64,000 nucleotides of DNA from assembly GCF_003054965.1 (NCBI RefSeq), contig NZ_MIES01000005.1, positions 1 to 64,000 on the forward strand, written 5' to 3'. The notes under the pieces were generated by a model. It saw only the letters and a program-made list of their open reading frames with translations, was not told the DNA's origin and made no database searches. The position numbers were made by a program, and so were the translations under genes. This DNA comes from Saccharospirillum sp. MSK14-1 (GTDB taxonomy: Bacteria > Pseudomonadota > Gammaproteobacteria > Pseudomonadales > Natronospirillaceae). Position 1 is the first letter of the stretch; each line of letters opens with the position of its first letter. This document shows positions 25,351 to 33,922 of this stretch, piece after piece.

Positions 25351-26337
25351 ATGTCTTTTATCATTCGTGCCAGCGCCAGCTACCTGCCTCGCAATGCCAT
25401 CAGCGCCGAGCAACTGGATCAGCGATTAGGCCTGCCCGAAGGCCGCTGCCGCTCGCGTTTCGGCGTGGAAAAACGCCACTACGCCGCCCCCGACGAAACC
25501 TCACTCTATATGGGCGCACATGCGGCTCAACGGGCGCTCAATGACGCCGGCCTTTCGCTAGCCGACGTCGATTTACTGCTGTGCGCCAGCGGCACCAATC
25601 ATCAAGCCTTGCCCTATAACGCGGCCGGTTTATTACGCACCTTAAACGCGTCGACGCCCATCGCCAGCATGGATGTGAACGCGACCTGCTTATCGTTTTT
25701 GGCGGCACTCGATCTGGCCGACGCCGCTTTGGCGCGCGGCCGTTATCAACGCATTTTGATCGTCTCCAGCGAAGTCGCCAAAATCGGGGTGCACGATCAC
25801 GAAATCGAAGCCGCCACTTTGTTTGCCGACGGCGCAGCGGCTTTTATTCTCGACGCCAGCGAGTGCCAAAGCGGGCTGCTCACCAGCCGTTTTCGTACGT
25901 ACCCCGAAGGCTATGAACTGTGTCAGATTCGCGCCGGGGGAAGCGGCCTGCATCCACGCCAATACGGTGCCGAGGCGGCCGCTGAAGGCAGCTATTTTGA
26001 AATGCAGGGTAAAGCGCTGTACCGGCTGGTCGCGCAACTGGCGCCTGACTTTATTCAACAGGGATTAGCCCCGTTGGGCCTGACACTCGCCGACATCGAT
26101 TACTACGTGCCTCATCAGGCCAGCCACGCCGGACTGGTCAATCTGGTACGGCAATTGAACCTGGATAACCATAAAGTCATCAATCGTTTTGCCACCCTGG
26201 GCAACCAGATCGCCGCCTCCATTCCCATCGCATTGGACGACTTACTGCGCAACCGGCCAACGAGCGATCAGCAGACCGTGTTACTCTTTGGTTCGGCGGC
26301 CGGCTTAGCCTTGGGAATGGGAGTATTACGACTGTGA
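25351..26337 (+). CDS. 3-oxoacyl-ACP synthase III-like (FabH/OleA-type) condensing enzyme
   Basis: Thiolase-fold condensing enzyme, 328 residues, with the full Cys-His-Asn triad: C113 (NATCLSF), H255 (VPHQASHAG) and N285 (TLGNQIAAS). It should form a carbon-carbon bond between an acyl thioester and malonyl-ACP or a second acyl chain. The RSRFGVEKRHYA segment and the company of an SDR and an adenylate-forming enzyme recall OleA-like secondary-metabolism enzymes more than housekeeping FabH. First of seven tightly packed genes; its stop overlaps the next start as GTGA. Confidence 0.88.
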   Translation: MSFIIRASASYLPRNAISAEQLDQRLGLPEGRCRSRFGVEKRHYAAPDETSLYMGAHAAQRALNDAGLSLADVDLLLCASGTNHQALPYNAAGLLRTLNASTPIASMDVNATCLSFLAALDLADAALARGRYQRILIVSSEVAKIGVHDHEIEAATLFADGAAAFILDASECQSGLLTSRFRTYPEGYELCQIRAGGSGLHPRQYGAEAAAEGSYFEMQGKALYRLVAQLAPDFIQQGLAPLGLTLADIDYYVPHQASHAGLVNLVRQLNLDNHKVINRFATLGNQIAASIPIALDDLLRNRPTSDQQTVLLFGSAAGLALGMGVLRL

Positions 26338-27314
26338 AATTGTTAATCACCGGCGGCACCGGCATGCTCGGTCAAGCGTTGCTCCGCCGCTATCACGACC
26401 GTTTTGAAATCGCCTTCACTGGCCGTAATCGCGCCCTCGGCCATGCCCTGGCGAGCGAAACTTCGGCGCAATTTTTCCCCCTTGAATTAACCGACAAGTC
26501 GGCGCTCGAACAAGCCTGTCACACGGTGGATGCCGTCATTCATTGCGCCGCGCTGTCCAGCCCTTGGGGATCCTTTACCGCTTTTAATCAGGCCAATGTT
26601 CAGGGCACGGACAACTTGCTCGCTGCCGCTGAACGTCAGCAGGTGCCACGCTTTGTGCACATCTCCACGCCCAGTCTGTATTTTCAATTTCGCGATGCGC
26701 TGGATATTCACGAAAGCCAGACCCTGCCAAAGCGTTTTTGCAATCACTACGCCGCCACCAAAGCCATCGCCGAACAAGCGGTTAAACGCAGTTCACTGCA
26801 CAGCGTTATTTTGCGACCGCGGGGTATTTTTGGCCCGCACGACAATGCCATTTTGCCGCGGATTATTGCGGCCGTGCGCAATGGTAATTTGTGGTTACCT
26901 TCGGGGCGTAATCCTCGCGTTGATCTGACCTATGTCGACAACGTCGCCGACGCGGCCATTTTGGCAGCAACCCGTGAGGTCGCCTCCGAATCGATCTATA
27001 ACATCAGCAATGGTGAACCGGTGCAGTTGCTCGATGTGCTGTCGCGACTGTTTGAACAGTTGGGTGAGCCGACACGTATTCGCCCCCTGCCTTATCCATT
27101 GCTGGCTCCGGTTATTTCCGCTGCCGAAAAATTGCATCACTATTGGCCTGGCCAACCAGAACCCACTTTAACGCGCTACAGCGCGGCGCTGTTTCACTTT
27201 CATCAGACCTTGAATATTGACCGTGCGCGCCACGAATTAGGTTACCAACCCACCGTTTCTATCGATGAAGGAATTCAACGCTATGTCCACTGGCGTCAGC
27301 GTTCGCTGGTTTGA
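26334..27314 (+). CDS. NAD-dependent epimerase/3-beta-HSD-like SDR
   Basis: Extended short-chain dehydrogenase of 326 residues. The Rossmann nucleotide motif TGGTGMLG is at 6-13, the catalytic pair Y139 and K143 (HYAATK) is intact, and there is a serine at 111 or nearby. RPRGIFGPHD is the usual substrate-side segment. After a condensing enzyme the likely reaction is reduction of a beta-keto group, as OleD does in olefin synthesis; this is inferred. GTG start at 26334 (GTGA overlap). The 3' end overlaps the MBL gene by 32 bases. Confidence 0.85.
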   Translation: MKLLITGGTGMLGQALLRRYHDRFEIAFTGRNRALGHALASETSAQFFPLELTDKSALEQACHTVDAVIHCAALSSPWGSFTAFNQANVQGTDNLLAAAERQQVPRFVHISTPSLYFQFRDALDIHESQTLPKRFCNHYAATKAIAEQAVKRSSLHSVILRPRGIFGPHDNAILPRIIAAVRNGNLWLPSGRNPRVDLTYVDNVADAAILAATREVASESIYNISNGEPVQLLDVLSRLFEQLGEPTRIRPLPYPLLAPVISAAEKLHHYWPGQPEPTLTRYSAALFHFHQTLNIDRARHELGYQPTVSIDEGIQRYVHWRQRSLV

Positions 27315-28149
27315 ATCCGGTCACTGTGTTCACCCCGGTTTCATGGTGAAGCCCGGTTCGGGCCTGGCACCGCGGCACTTTCCCGCCGGCGTCGCATTGG
27401 TCGATCACCCCAGCGAAGGCAAACTGTTATTCGACACCGGCTACCACGCTCAGTTCGCGCGCAGTACCCAGCATTTTCCAGAACGTTTTTACGCGCTGGT
27501 AACGCCTCACACCCTGGCCGGTGGAGACAGCGTCAAAGAACAACTGGCGGCTTTGGATATCGATGCGTCTGACATTCGGCATCTGGTGTTATCGCATTTT
27601 CACGGCGACCACGTTGCGGGGATCTGCGACTTTGACCAGGCGCGTCTGCATTGTCATCCAGGTGGTTATCGATTCTTAACCGAACGCAATCGTCTGCAAC
27701 GTTTACAAAAAGGTTATCTGCGCGAATTACTGCCCGCTGAGGCGGAAAACCGTCTGACGTTTACCGATCAATTTGAATTAGACCTCGGCGACATTCTGCA
27801 AATGGACAGTGGACCAGTGGGTCTATCCGCGACCGATCTTTTTAACGACCAGTTATTGTATCTGGTCAATCTACCTGGGCACGCCGCGGGACAAATTGGG
27901 TTACTGGTTCGATTGCAGCAAAGCTTTATATTCTTCCTCGCTGATGCCTGTTGGCTGATCGATAATCTGCGCGATGGCATTAACCAGCATTGGTTGGCCA
28001 ATATTCTGTGTGATGATCGCCGGGTTTACGTCGACACTCTGAACAAACTCAGACAGTGTTACGAACAAACGGCCGACCGTGTTCAATTTGTGCCATCACA
28101 CTGCCAGGAAACATCACAGCAGTTATTGAAACAAGGCTGGATGCGCTGA
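27283..28149 (+). CDS. MBL-fold metallo-hydrolase
   Basis: 288-residue metallo-beta-lactamase-fold hydrolase with the zinc motif HFHGDH at 105-110 and further ligands in LPGHAAGQIG and the DACW segment. The overall pattern is like AHL-lactonase or thioesterase-type members, so hydrolysis of an ester, lactone or thioester is plausible. I use ATG at 27283, which has AAGGA ten bases upstream; an ATG at 27265 is in frame. Sits inside the seven-gene operon, 21 bases before the adenylate-forming enzyme gene. Confidence 0.83.
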   Translation: MSTGVSVRWFESGHCVHPGFMVKPGSGLAPRHFPAGVALVDHPSEGKLLFDTGYHAQFARSTQHFPERFYALVTPHTLAGGDSVKEQLAALDIDASDIRHLVLSHFHGDHVAGICDFDQARLHCHPGGYRFLTERNRLQRLQKGYLRELLPAEAENRLTFTDQFELDLGDILQMDSGPVGLSATDLFNDQLLYLVNLPGHAAGQIGLLVRLQQSFIFFLADACWLIDNLRDGINQHWLANILCDDRRVYVDTLNKLRQCYEQTADRVQFVPSHCQETSQQLLKQGWMR

Positions 28150-28170
28150 TCGCTAATAGGAATCAGAGTT

Positions 28171-29421
28171 ATGGAAAAGCTGACCATCCTGCGCCACCTG
28201 GCAGCGACACGCTTAAGGCAGTTTTCCTCACGCTCGCACCTGGAAAACTGGCAACAGAAAAAGCTGCGTCAGCACCTTGATTGGGTCTGTGAACACTCAC
28301 CACTGTACCGTGACTATCAAGGCCAACCGCTGGAGGCGTTTCCGTTGATGGATAAAGCCACGATGATGGCGAACTTCGATCAACTGAACACCCGCAACCT
28401 GAAACGCGATCACTTATTCGAACGCGCGTTGAAAGCAGAACTGAGTCGCGATTTCAGTCAATCACACCTGGGTGATGTCACCGTGGGTTTGTCGTCCGGC
28501 ACATCCGGTCAACGGGGCTTATTTTTGGTATCACGCCAAGAACGCTTAGAGTGGGCCGGTGTCATTCTCGCTAAATTATTACCCTCACTTTTTGCACGCC
28601 AGCGCGTTGCGTTGCTCTTGCGCGCCGACAGCCCGCTGTATCAAACCGTAGGCAAAGGCCGCATTCAATTTCACTACGCCGATGTCACTCAACCCGCCGA
28701 ACAGTGGCTGGCCAAGTTGGAAGCCTTTCAGCCGACCTTGCTGGTTGGTAGTGCACAGGCGTTGCAATGGTGTGCCCATCACAGCCAGACATTAAGCCCC
28801 TCTCTGGTAATCTCTGGTGCCGAGGTTCTGACACCGAGCGACCGTCAATTGCTGGCCCATCGTTTTGCGTGCCCGATTCACGAAATTTACCAATGCACGG
28901 AAGGTTTTCTGGCCTGTACGCATCGCGATGGTGTGTTGCGCTGGAACGAAGATGCGGTGCATATCGAACCGCACTGGCTTAATCAGCAACGCACTCATTT
29001 TTCCCCCATCATCACCGACTTCCGGCGACGCACACAGCCCATCATTCGCTACCACCTCGATGATGTGATTGAAGCAGGCGATGCACCCGGCGTATTCCGC
29101 GCCATCGCCAGCATCGGTGGCCGCAGTGGCGACGTGTTAAAACTGCCAGGCATTGAAAGCGATATAACCGTTCTGCCCGACTTGATCTATCGCGCCATCG
29201 CCTTAGCCAGCGACCAGCCGTTGGATTATCGCATCAGTCAAATCGACGCAGCCCGAATTCGCATCGAAAGCGATGACCGCCACAGCGACATCGAACAAGC
29301 ATTGCGCACCTTATTCATCAGTCTCGGAGTGATCGACACGCTGCAAATCGATAAAGCACCTGCGCCACTTTGGACAGCCACGAATAAACAACGCCGAGTC
29401 ATGAATTTATGGACGTCCTGA
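28171..29421 (+). CDS. Adenylate-forming enzyme related to F390 synthetase/phenylacetate-CoA ligase
   Basis: 416-residue member of the PaaK/F390-synthetase branch of AMP-forming enzymes. The P-loop LSSGTSGQRG is at 107-116; YQCTEGFLACTH and FRRRTQPIIRYHLDDV are the usual A5- and A7-like segments. It should activate a carboxylate (or AMP-couple a substrate) using ATP. The substrate is unknown; an acyl chain made by the upstream condensing enzyme and SDR is a natural candidate. AGGAA precedes the ATG by about 9 bases. Overlaps the ATP-grasp gene by 13 bases. Confidence 0.8.
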   Translation: MEKLTILRHLAATRLRQFSSRSHLENWQQKKLRQHLDWVCEHSPLYRDYQGQPLEAFPLMDKATMMANFDQLNTRNLKRDHLFERALKAELSRDFSQSHLGDVTVGLSSGTSGQRGLFLVSRQERLEWAGVILAKLLPSLFARQRVALLLRADSPLYQTVGKGRIQFHYADVTQPAEQWLAKLEAFQPTLLVGSAQALQWCAHHSQTLSPSLVISGAEVLTPSDRQLLAHRFACPIHEIYQCTEGFLACTHRDGVLRWNEDAVHIEPHWLNQQRTHFSPIITDFRRRTQPIIRYHLDDVIEAGDAPGVFRAIASIGGRSGDVLKLPGIESDITVLPDLIYRAIALASDQPLDYRISQIDAARIRIESDDRHSDIEQALRTLFISLGVIDTLQIDKAPAPLWTATNKQRRVMNLWTS

Positions 29422-30551
29422 TTACCGGCGCTCGGGCACCGGTCGCCCTGGAGTGGGCGCGACTGGCACTGGCAGGGGGTCATAACGTCTGGCTGGCCGA
29501 CAGCCTGAAGTGGCCGTTGGGTCGCTTCGTAAATGGCATTCAAGGCTACTTGCAATTACCACCACCAGCATTAGAAATGAATGCTTTCACGCTGCAACTG
29601 AAGCAGTTTTTACACCGTCAGAACATCGATTTATTGATCCCAACCTGTGAGGAAATTTTTTATCTGGCACAGGCGCGTGCTCAGTGTGGATCGGGCGCTA
29701 AATGGTTGATGCCCGAACAGTCATTACTGTTTCAGCTGCATCATAAATATCAGTCATTGTCGCTGCTCGATGGCTTGGCGTCGGTTCGAACGCCGGCTAC
29801 CCGTTTATGCGAATCCGCTGAGCAAATAACCGACGAACAGAACACCATCTTAAAACCGGTGTATTCACGTTTTGGTCGGCAATTTGTCGCCCAAGCAAAG
29901 CCTGGGGTACTGCGTACCGATCAAATCCATACTGACTATCCGTGGGTGCAACAAGAACGGATTGAGGGCCGTGCGCTGTGTAATTATGCGTTGTTCGAAA
30001 ACGGTCAGTTGATGGCCCATCAGGCCTATCAACCGTGTTATTTATTAAACCAGGCGGCGTCCAGTTATTTCGATCCGATAAGCGACTCAAGACTGCAGGC
30101 GTTTGCACAACAGTTTGGCCAGAAAACCGGTTTTCACGGTCAGGCGGCTTTCGATTTTATCGACCGAGACGGCGAGCTTTTTTGCCTCGAATGCAACCCG
30201 AGAGCAACCAGCGGTCTGCATCTTTTAAGAGAGCGCTTGCAGCTTAATCGCGAAGGTCATTTTCACGTTGCAGACGGTAATGCCCGGGCATTCCGGGTGG
30301 GCTTCTCTTTACCGGTGATGTTTGGTTTACCGGCATTGAGGCAAGGTCACTTCAGGCAACTGCTACACGATTATCGTCGCGCCGACGATGTGCTCAAAGA
30401 TAAACAAGCACCGTTAAAACGACGAGCGCCCTGGCTTGCACTGTTGGAGATGGTGGTTCGCATGATCCGCTGGCGCAAACCGATGACCGATGTCAGCACC
30501 TTCGATATCGAATGGAACGGTCCACAACCGAAGGGCACTCCCTTATGTTGA
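29409..30551 (+). CDS. ATP-grasp family ligase
   Basis: 380-residue ATP-grasp protein. The N-terminal pre-grasp Rossmann-like domain begins MDVLITGARAPVALEW. The ATP-binding part has ILKPVYSRFG (lysine and small loop, about 147-156) and metal residues E261 and N263 in LFCLECNPRATSG, as in carbamoyl-phosphate synthase-like folds. Such enzymes join a carboxylate to an amine or thiol through an acyl phosphate. In this operon it may attach an amino acid or similar group. Coupled by overlap on both sides (13 and 7 bases). Confidence 0.83.
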   Translation: MDVLITGARAPVALEWARLALAGGHNVWLADSLKWPLGRFVNGIQGYLQLPPPALEMNAFTLQLKQFLHRQNIDLLIPTCEEIFYLAQARAQCGSGAKWLMPEQSLLFQLHHKYQSLSLLDGLASVRTPATRLCESAEQITDEQNTILKPVYSRFGRQFVAQAKPGVLRTDQIHTDYPWVQQERIEGRALCNYALFENGQLMAHQAYQPCYLLNQAASSYFDPISDSRLQAFAQQFGQKTGFHGQAAFDFIDRDGELFCLECNPRATSGLHLLRERLQLNREGHFHVADGNARAFRVGFSLPVMFGLPALRQGHFRQLLHDYRRADDVLKDKQAPLKRRAPWLALLEMVVRMIRWRKPMTDVSTFDIEWNGPQPKGTPLC

Positions 30552-31624
30552 ACGCGACCGAACAGAATCGCTGTTTCTTTGAGCAAATGCAGCAACCCAA
30601 CCTGATCCGCAATGTCCAAACCGACTTTGTGCTTTACCAACAAGGCGATGTACTGGTCCCCACCAGTGTTAATGAAGCGCATCCAGATAATGGCTGGGTG
30701 GTGTCTCCGCTGACTCAGATCATCGGTTACGCCCAGGATGAACTGCCCAAACTGCGGTCGGTTGCACTGCGCGCTTTAAGCAGAATACTCATTGCGGTTT
30801 TATCGGGACCGTTGCGGTTGGCAAAGCTGGATCGACTGCAGGTGCTGAACAATCAATGTTTGTCGACCAATGTCTACTCAGACCAATGGCAGCACCTGAA
30901 CCTCGCTCAATTGCGTCAACTAGCGGTGGAAAAATTTCCACATCACACTGTCATGTTGCGTTCGCTCAACGCCACTCAGAATGCAGCCATTATTCACCAA
31001 GCACAGCAAGACGGCTGGTTGCCCGTGGTGACTCGTCAGGTGTATCTGTATCGCGATCACGATCGCTGGTGGGCGCGTCACAATGCACGCATTGATGATC
31101 GATTGCTGCAACAGCCCGACTGGCGTTTCCAGTTATTAGACCCGAACGACAAAGCGCAAATGGCGCGCGCTGAGCGCCTGTATAACCAGCTTTATATCGA
31201 TAAATACAGCCGCCACAATGTTCAGTTCAGTGCCGACTGGTTTCGTGTCTTTTCGGCCAACGGCTTACTCGAACTCTACGGCCTTTTTTATCGCAACCAG
31301 CTTGTCGGCATTGCAGGCCTCTATGGTGTCGACCAAACACTGACTGCGCCGGTGATCGGCTACGACACCGACCAGCCCATTCAACGGGCACTCTACCGTC
31401 GGTTAATTGCCTTTGTGATTCGCTACGCCATGGATCGTCAGTTAACACTCAATCTCAGCGCTGGCTCGCCCGATTTTAAACGTCGCCGGGGCGGTGAAGC
31501 CGCCATTGAATACAGTTATATTTATGTGCGTCATCTCAGCTTCTACCGGCGTTCTGTCTGGCGTTTGTTATCCGGGCTCAGCCGTTATTTTTATCGACCT
31601 TTGCTGGAGCGATTCAAACTGTGA
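30545..31624 (+). CDS. GNAT-like acyltransferase-fold protein of the biosynthetic operon
   Basis: 359-residue protein of uncertain function. The C-terminal half (about 195-345) has a GNAT/FemAB-like pattern: a helix with RAERLYNQLYIDKYSRHNVQF, then LYGLFYRNQLVGIAGLYGVDQ and GYDTDQPIQRALYRRLIAF. The N-terminal half has no motif I recognise. It could transfer an acyl or aminoacyl group in the pathway. ATG at 30545 overlaps the ATP-grasp stop by 7 bases; the stop overlaps the Rieske gene as GTGA. Confidence 0.65.
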   Translation: MLNATEQNRCFFEQMQQPNLIRNVQTDFVLYQQGDVLVPTSVNEAHPDNGWVVSPLTQIIGYAQDELPKLRSVALRALSRILIAVLSGPLRLAKLDRLQVLNNQCLSTNVYSDQWQHLNLAQLRQLAVEKFPHHTVMLRSLNATQNAAIIHQAQQDGWLPVVTRQVYLYRDHDRWWARHNARIDDRLLQQPDWRFQLLDPNDKAQMARAERLYNQLYIDKYSRHNVQFSADWFRVFSANGLLELYGLFYRNQLVGIAGLYGVDQTLTAPVIGYDTDQPIQRALYRRLIAFVIRYAMDRQLTLNLSAGSPDFKRRRGGEAAIEYSYIYVRHLSFYRRSVWRLLSGLSRYFYRPLLERFKL

Positions 31625-32625
31625 AGCCAGTTGCCGATTTCCCCTACTCCGGTGTCGCCGGTTGCTGGCATCCTCTATTGGCCAGCCGGGATTTAACGAC
31701 CAAGCCCGTCGCCGTTTCACTGATGGGCATGCCGCTGGTGCTGGCCCGACTGGACGGTCAGCCGCGCTTGTTTTCCGATCGCTGTCCGCACCGGTTAATT
31801 CCGCTGTCGCAGGGGTTTATTGCCAGTGATCAACTGGTCTGCCCGTATCATGGCTGGGCGTTTGATGCCGCCGGTCAGTTACAACACACACCCGGCACAG
31901 CCAGGTGCCGTACCCACGCCAAACTGGAGGCATACCCGCTGGTTGAGCGCGACGGTTTGTTATGGACACGCTTGCAAGACGGTCAAGACAGTCCATTAGG
32001 ATATTCCGACTTACCCGACTACGTTTACGCCAGTGCTTACCGCCGTCTGCCCTGCAACTTTTTTCAAAGCATCGAAAATTTTCTCGACCCGTGTCACACA
32101 CCCTATGTGCATAAAGGCCTGTTGCGTAATCGCGGTGCACAACAGATGGCGACTTCACAAAGCGTCCATGACGGCGGCTTTCGTACTGAATTCACATTAA
32201 CCCAACAACAGAATGGCTGGATTAACCGGTTATTTGATCCGGGTGTTGACGTCAACGTTGGCCGTTTTGATTTGCCCGGCCGGGTCGAGTTGGATTATCT
32301 GAAACAGGGCAAAATTCTGCTGCGCGTGGTGTTGTTCTTTGTGCCCCGCAGCGATCGCGAAACCGGCATGTTTGCCCGTCTTTATGCACCCAAGTCGTGG
32401 CTGCCCGCCAGCCTGCGTTTTGCGTTGTTTAAACCCTTTGCCGAGACCCTCTTTCGTCAAGACCGAGCCATGCTCATGCAACAGCAACAGGCCGTCGACA
32501 CCTTCGGCGAACACTACCGCTTTGCCGAAACCGATATTGTCGCCCGGCCACTGTGGGCGCTGTTGCATGGTCAGCCCGCCAAAGCCGGGGCCGATATCAC
32601 GCTGGACGTTGAAGCCGGACAGTAG
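31621..32625 (+). CDS. Rieske-type non-haem iron oxygenase, alpha subunit
   Basis: 334-residue oxygenase. The N-terminal Rieske [2Fe-2S] centre has C55-x-H57 and C74-x-x-H77 (CPHR, CPYHGW). The catalytic domain carries the mononuclear iron site N153, D156, H159 and H164 (IENFLDPCHTPYVH), so electron transfer and O2 activation look intact. It resembles vanillate-demethylase/chlorophyllide-oxygenase-like monooxygenases. No ferredoxin or reductase gene is nearby, so it must borrow electron donors. GTG start with GTGA overlap; last gene of the operon. Confidence 0.88.
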   Translation: MKPVADFPYSGVAGCWHPLLASRDLTTKPVAVSLMGMPLVLARLDGQPRLFSDRCPHRLIPLSQGFIASDQLVCPYHGWAFDAAGQLQHTPGTARCRTHAKLEAYPLVERDGLLWTRLQDGQDSPLGYSDLPDYVYASAYRRLPCNFFQSIENFLDPCHTPYVHKGLLRNRGAQQMATSQSVHDGGFRTEFTLTQQQNGWINRLFDPGVDVNVGRFDLPGRVELDYLKQGKILLRVVLFFVPRSDRETGMFARLYAPKSWLPASLRFALFKPFAETLFRQDRAMLMQQQQAVDTFGEHYRFAETDIVARPLWALLHGQPAKAGADITLDVEAGQ

Positions 32626-32768
32626 CCCGATTGCCCGCAGCGATTCGGCGGATCGTTACAGTCCTCGCAGTAATGTTGAATAAACGTCACGAACTGCTCA
32701 TCCGGGCTTGAGCCGGGGTCGGAATTTGCTATGTTGCGTGCATCCTTATCACAAACGGTACAACAACA

Positions 32769-33209
32769 ATGAAAAGCCTTATTTCTGCTGTGATCACCCT
32801 GGGCATGTTGCTGCCCCTGACTGCTTTTGCCGAATCCATGTCCGCTGAAGGCAACTGGCGCACCATCGACGATGAAACCGGCGAAGCCAAAAGCATCGTG
32901 CGCATCTGGAACGATGGCGGTGAACTGAAAGGTGAAATCGTTGAGCTGCTCAACCCGACCGAACCCAACCCGGTCTGTACCGAATGCAAAGGGTCACGTC
33001 GCAACCAGCCGCTGGTTGGCCTGAACATCATCTGGGGCCTGGAGCAAGATGGCGACGAGTGGGTCGACGGCAATATTCTCGATCCTCAAAACGGCAAAGA
33101 ATACAGCGCCCAACTCAAAGTCACCGAAGGTGGCAGCCAATTGGAAGTCCGTGGCTATCTCGGTTTCGCCTTGATCGGTCGCACCCAGACTTGGCACCGC
33201 GTCGACTAA
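32769..33209 (+). CDS. Exported DUF2147-family protein
   Basis: 146-residue protein with a clear signal peptide (MKSLISAVITLGMLLPLTAFA, cleaved before ES). The mature part has the DUF2147 pattern: EGNWRTIDDETGEAKSIVRIW, two cysteines in NPVCTECKG, LVGLNIIWGL, and the C-terminal GFALIGRTQTWHRV. The family is periplasmic and of unknown function. Read on its own, followed by a strong hairpin. Confidence 0.88.
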   Translation: MKSLISAVITLGMLLPLTAFAESMSAEGNWRTIDDETGEAKSIVRIWNDGGELKGEIVELLNPTEPNPVCTECKGSRRNQPLVGLNIIWGLEQDGDEWVDGNILDPQNGKEYSAQLKVTEGGSQLEVRGYLGFALIGRTQTWHRVD

Positions 33210-33217
33210 TAACGCCG

Positions 33218-33242
33218 GCGGCAACCGTAAAGCGGTTGCCGC
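33218..33242 (+). terminator. 10-bp hairpin after the DUF2147 gene
   Basis: GCGGCAACCG (33218-33227) and CGGTTGCCGC (33233-33242) pair perfectly around TAAAG, 8 bases after the stop. No U-tract follows. Probable 3' end of the DUF2147 transcript. Confidence 0.5.
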
Positions 33243-33308
33243 TGACTGGCCTTAGTGCAGCCGAGCAGCCTAGAATGCGGCGCAAAGCTAACCCTTGGAT
33301 GCCCGGTT

Positions 33309-33905
33309 GTGAGTTTGTTGATTGCCCTCGTTCTGGCCGTTGCCCTGGTCGCTTCGCCTGACGCCCTCCGATTTGAACTGATTCGCGCCCTACGCGCACA
33401 GCCCGACCGCCTGTTGCCTGTCGTTATCTCGCGTTTTGTAGCAACCACTGTTCTGGCATTGCTCCTGGCTTGGCTGTTATTCCACTGGGCCGCATCAAAT
33501 CCGGCCGGTCCGGCAATGGTGGTGTTCAGTGGGGTGATGACTGCGCTGTGGTTATGGACGCGCTTTTGGACCCGTACCTTTATTGCCGACCCAGACCATC
33601 CCCTGTTCCGAACCACCAGCAGCGCCATTGTGCTGGCAACGGTGCTGTCGGTAACGCTTTGGCTGGCGCTGTTTACCCACACGGCTTTGCTGTTGGCCTG
33701 GACTGGAGCATCGGTCTGGCTGTTTGTGCTGGCACTGATCTGGCCGCTGGCCGACGCTCTGATTCTGATCTGGGGAAGTCGTTCACCGCGCGCCGGGGAA
33801 TGGCTGGTGCAGGAAAGCACGCAACAGCGCTGGGGTCGTGGACTGGGTTTACTATTGGTGCTGATTGCGTTTTGGGCCATCTGGGCCGTCCTGGCCCAGG
33901 GCTGA
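33309..33905 (+). CDS. Uncharacterised multi-pass membrane protein
   Basis: 198 residues from the GTG at 33309, with five or six hydrophobic helices separated by short loops, including an N-terminal helix LIALVLAVALVAS and a C-terminal one LGLLLVLIAFWAIWAVLAQ. I do not recognise a family and see no catalytic motif. The start rests on the hydrophobic N-terminus beginning just after this GTG; the frame is open a further 18 codons upstream. Convergent with rpiA. Confidence 0.65.
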   Translation: MSLLIALVLAVALVASPDALRFELIRALRAQPDRLLPVVISRFVATTVLALLLAWLLFHWAASNPAGPAMVVFSGVMTALWLWTRFWTRTFIADPDHPLFRTTSSAIVLATVLSVTLWLALFTHTALLLAWTGASVWLFVLALIWPLADALILIWGSRSPRAGEWLVQESTQQRWGRGLGLLLVLIAFWAIWAVLAQG

Positions 33906-33922
33906 CTGAGGTACGCCTCAGT
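33905..33922. terminator. Hairpin shared by convergent membrane-protein and rpiA genes
   Basis: ACTGAGG (33905-33911) and CCTCAGT (33916-33922) with a TACG loop, spanning the 13 bases between the two stop codons. UNCG-like tetraloop geometry and position suggest a two-way terminator, but U-tracts are absent. Confidence 0.4.

Noticed and set aside
25351-29421. Canonical OleABCD hydrocarbon pathway
   Set aside because: No alpha/beta-hydrolase OleB; the hydrolase is MBL-fold, the adenylating enzyme is of the PaaK/F390 branch, and three further genes follow.
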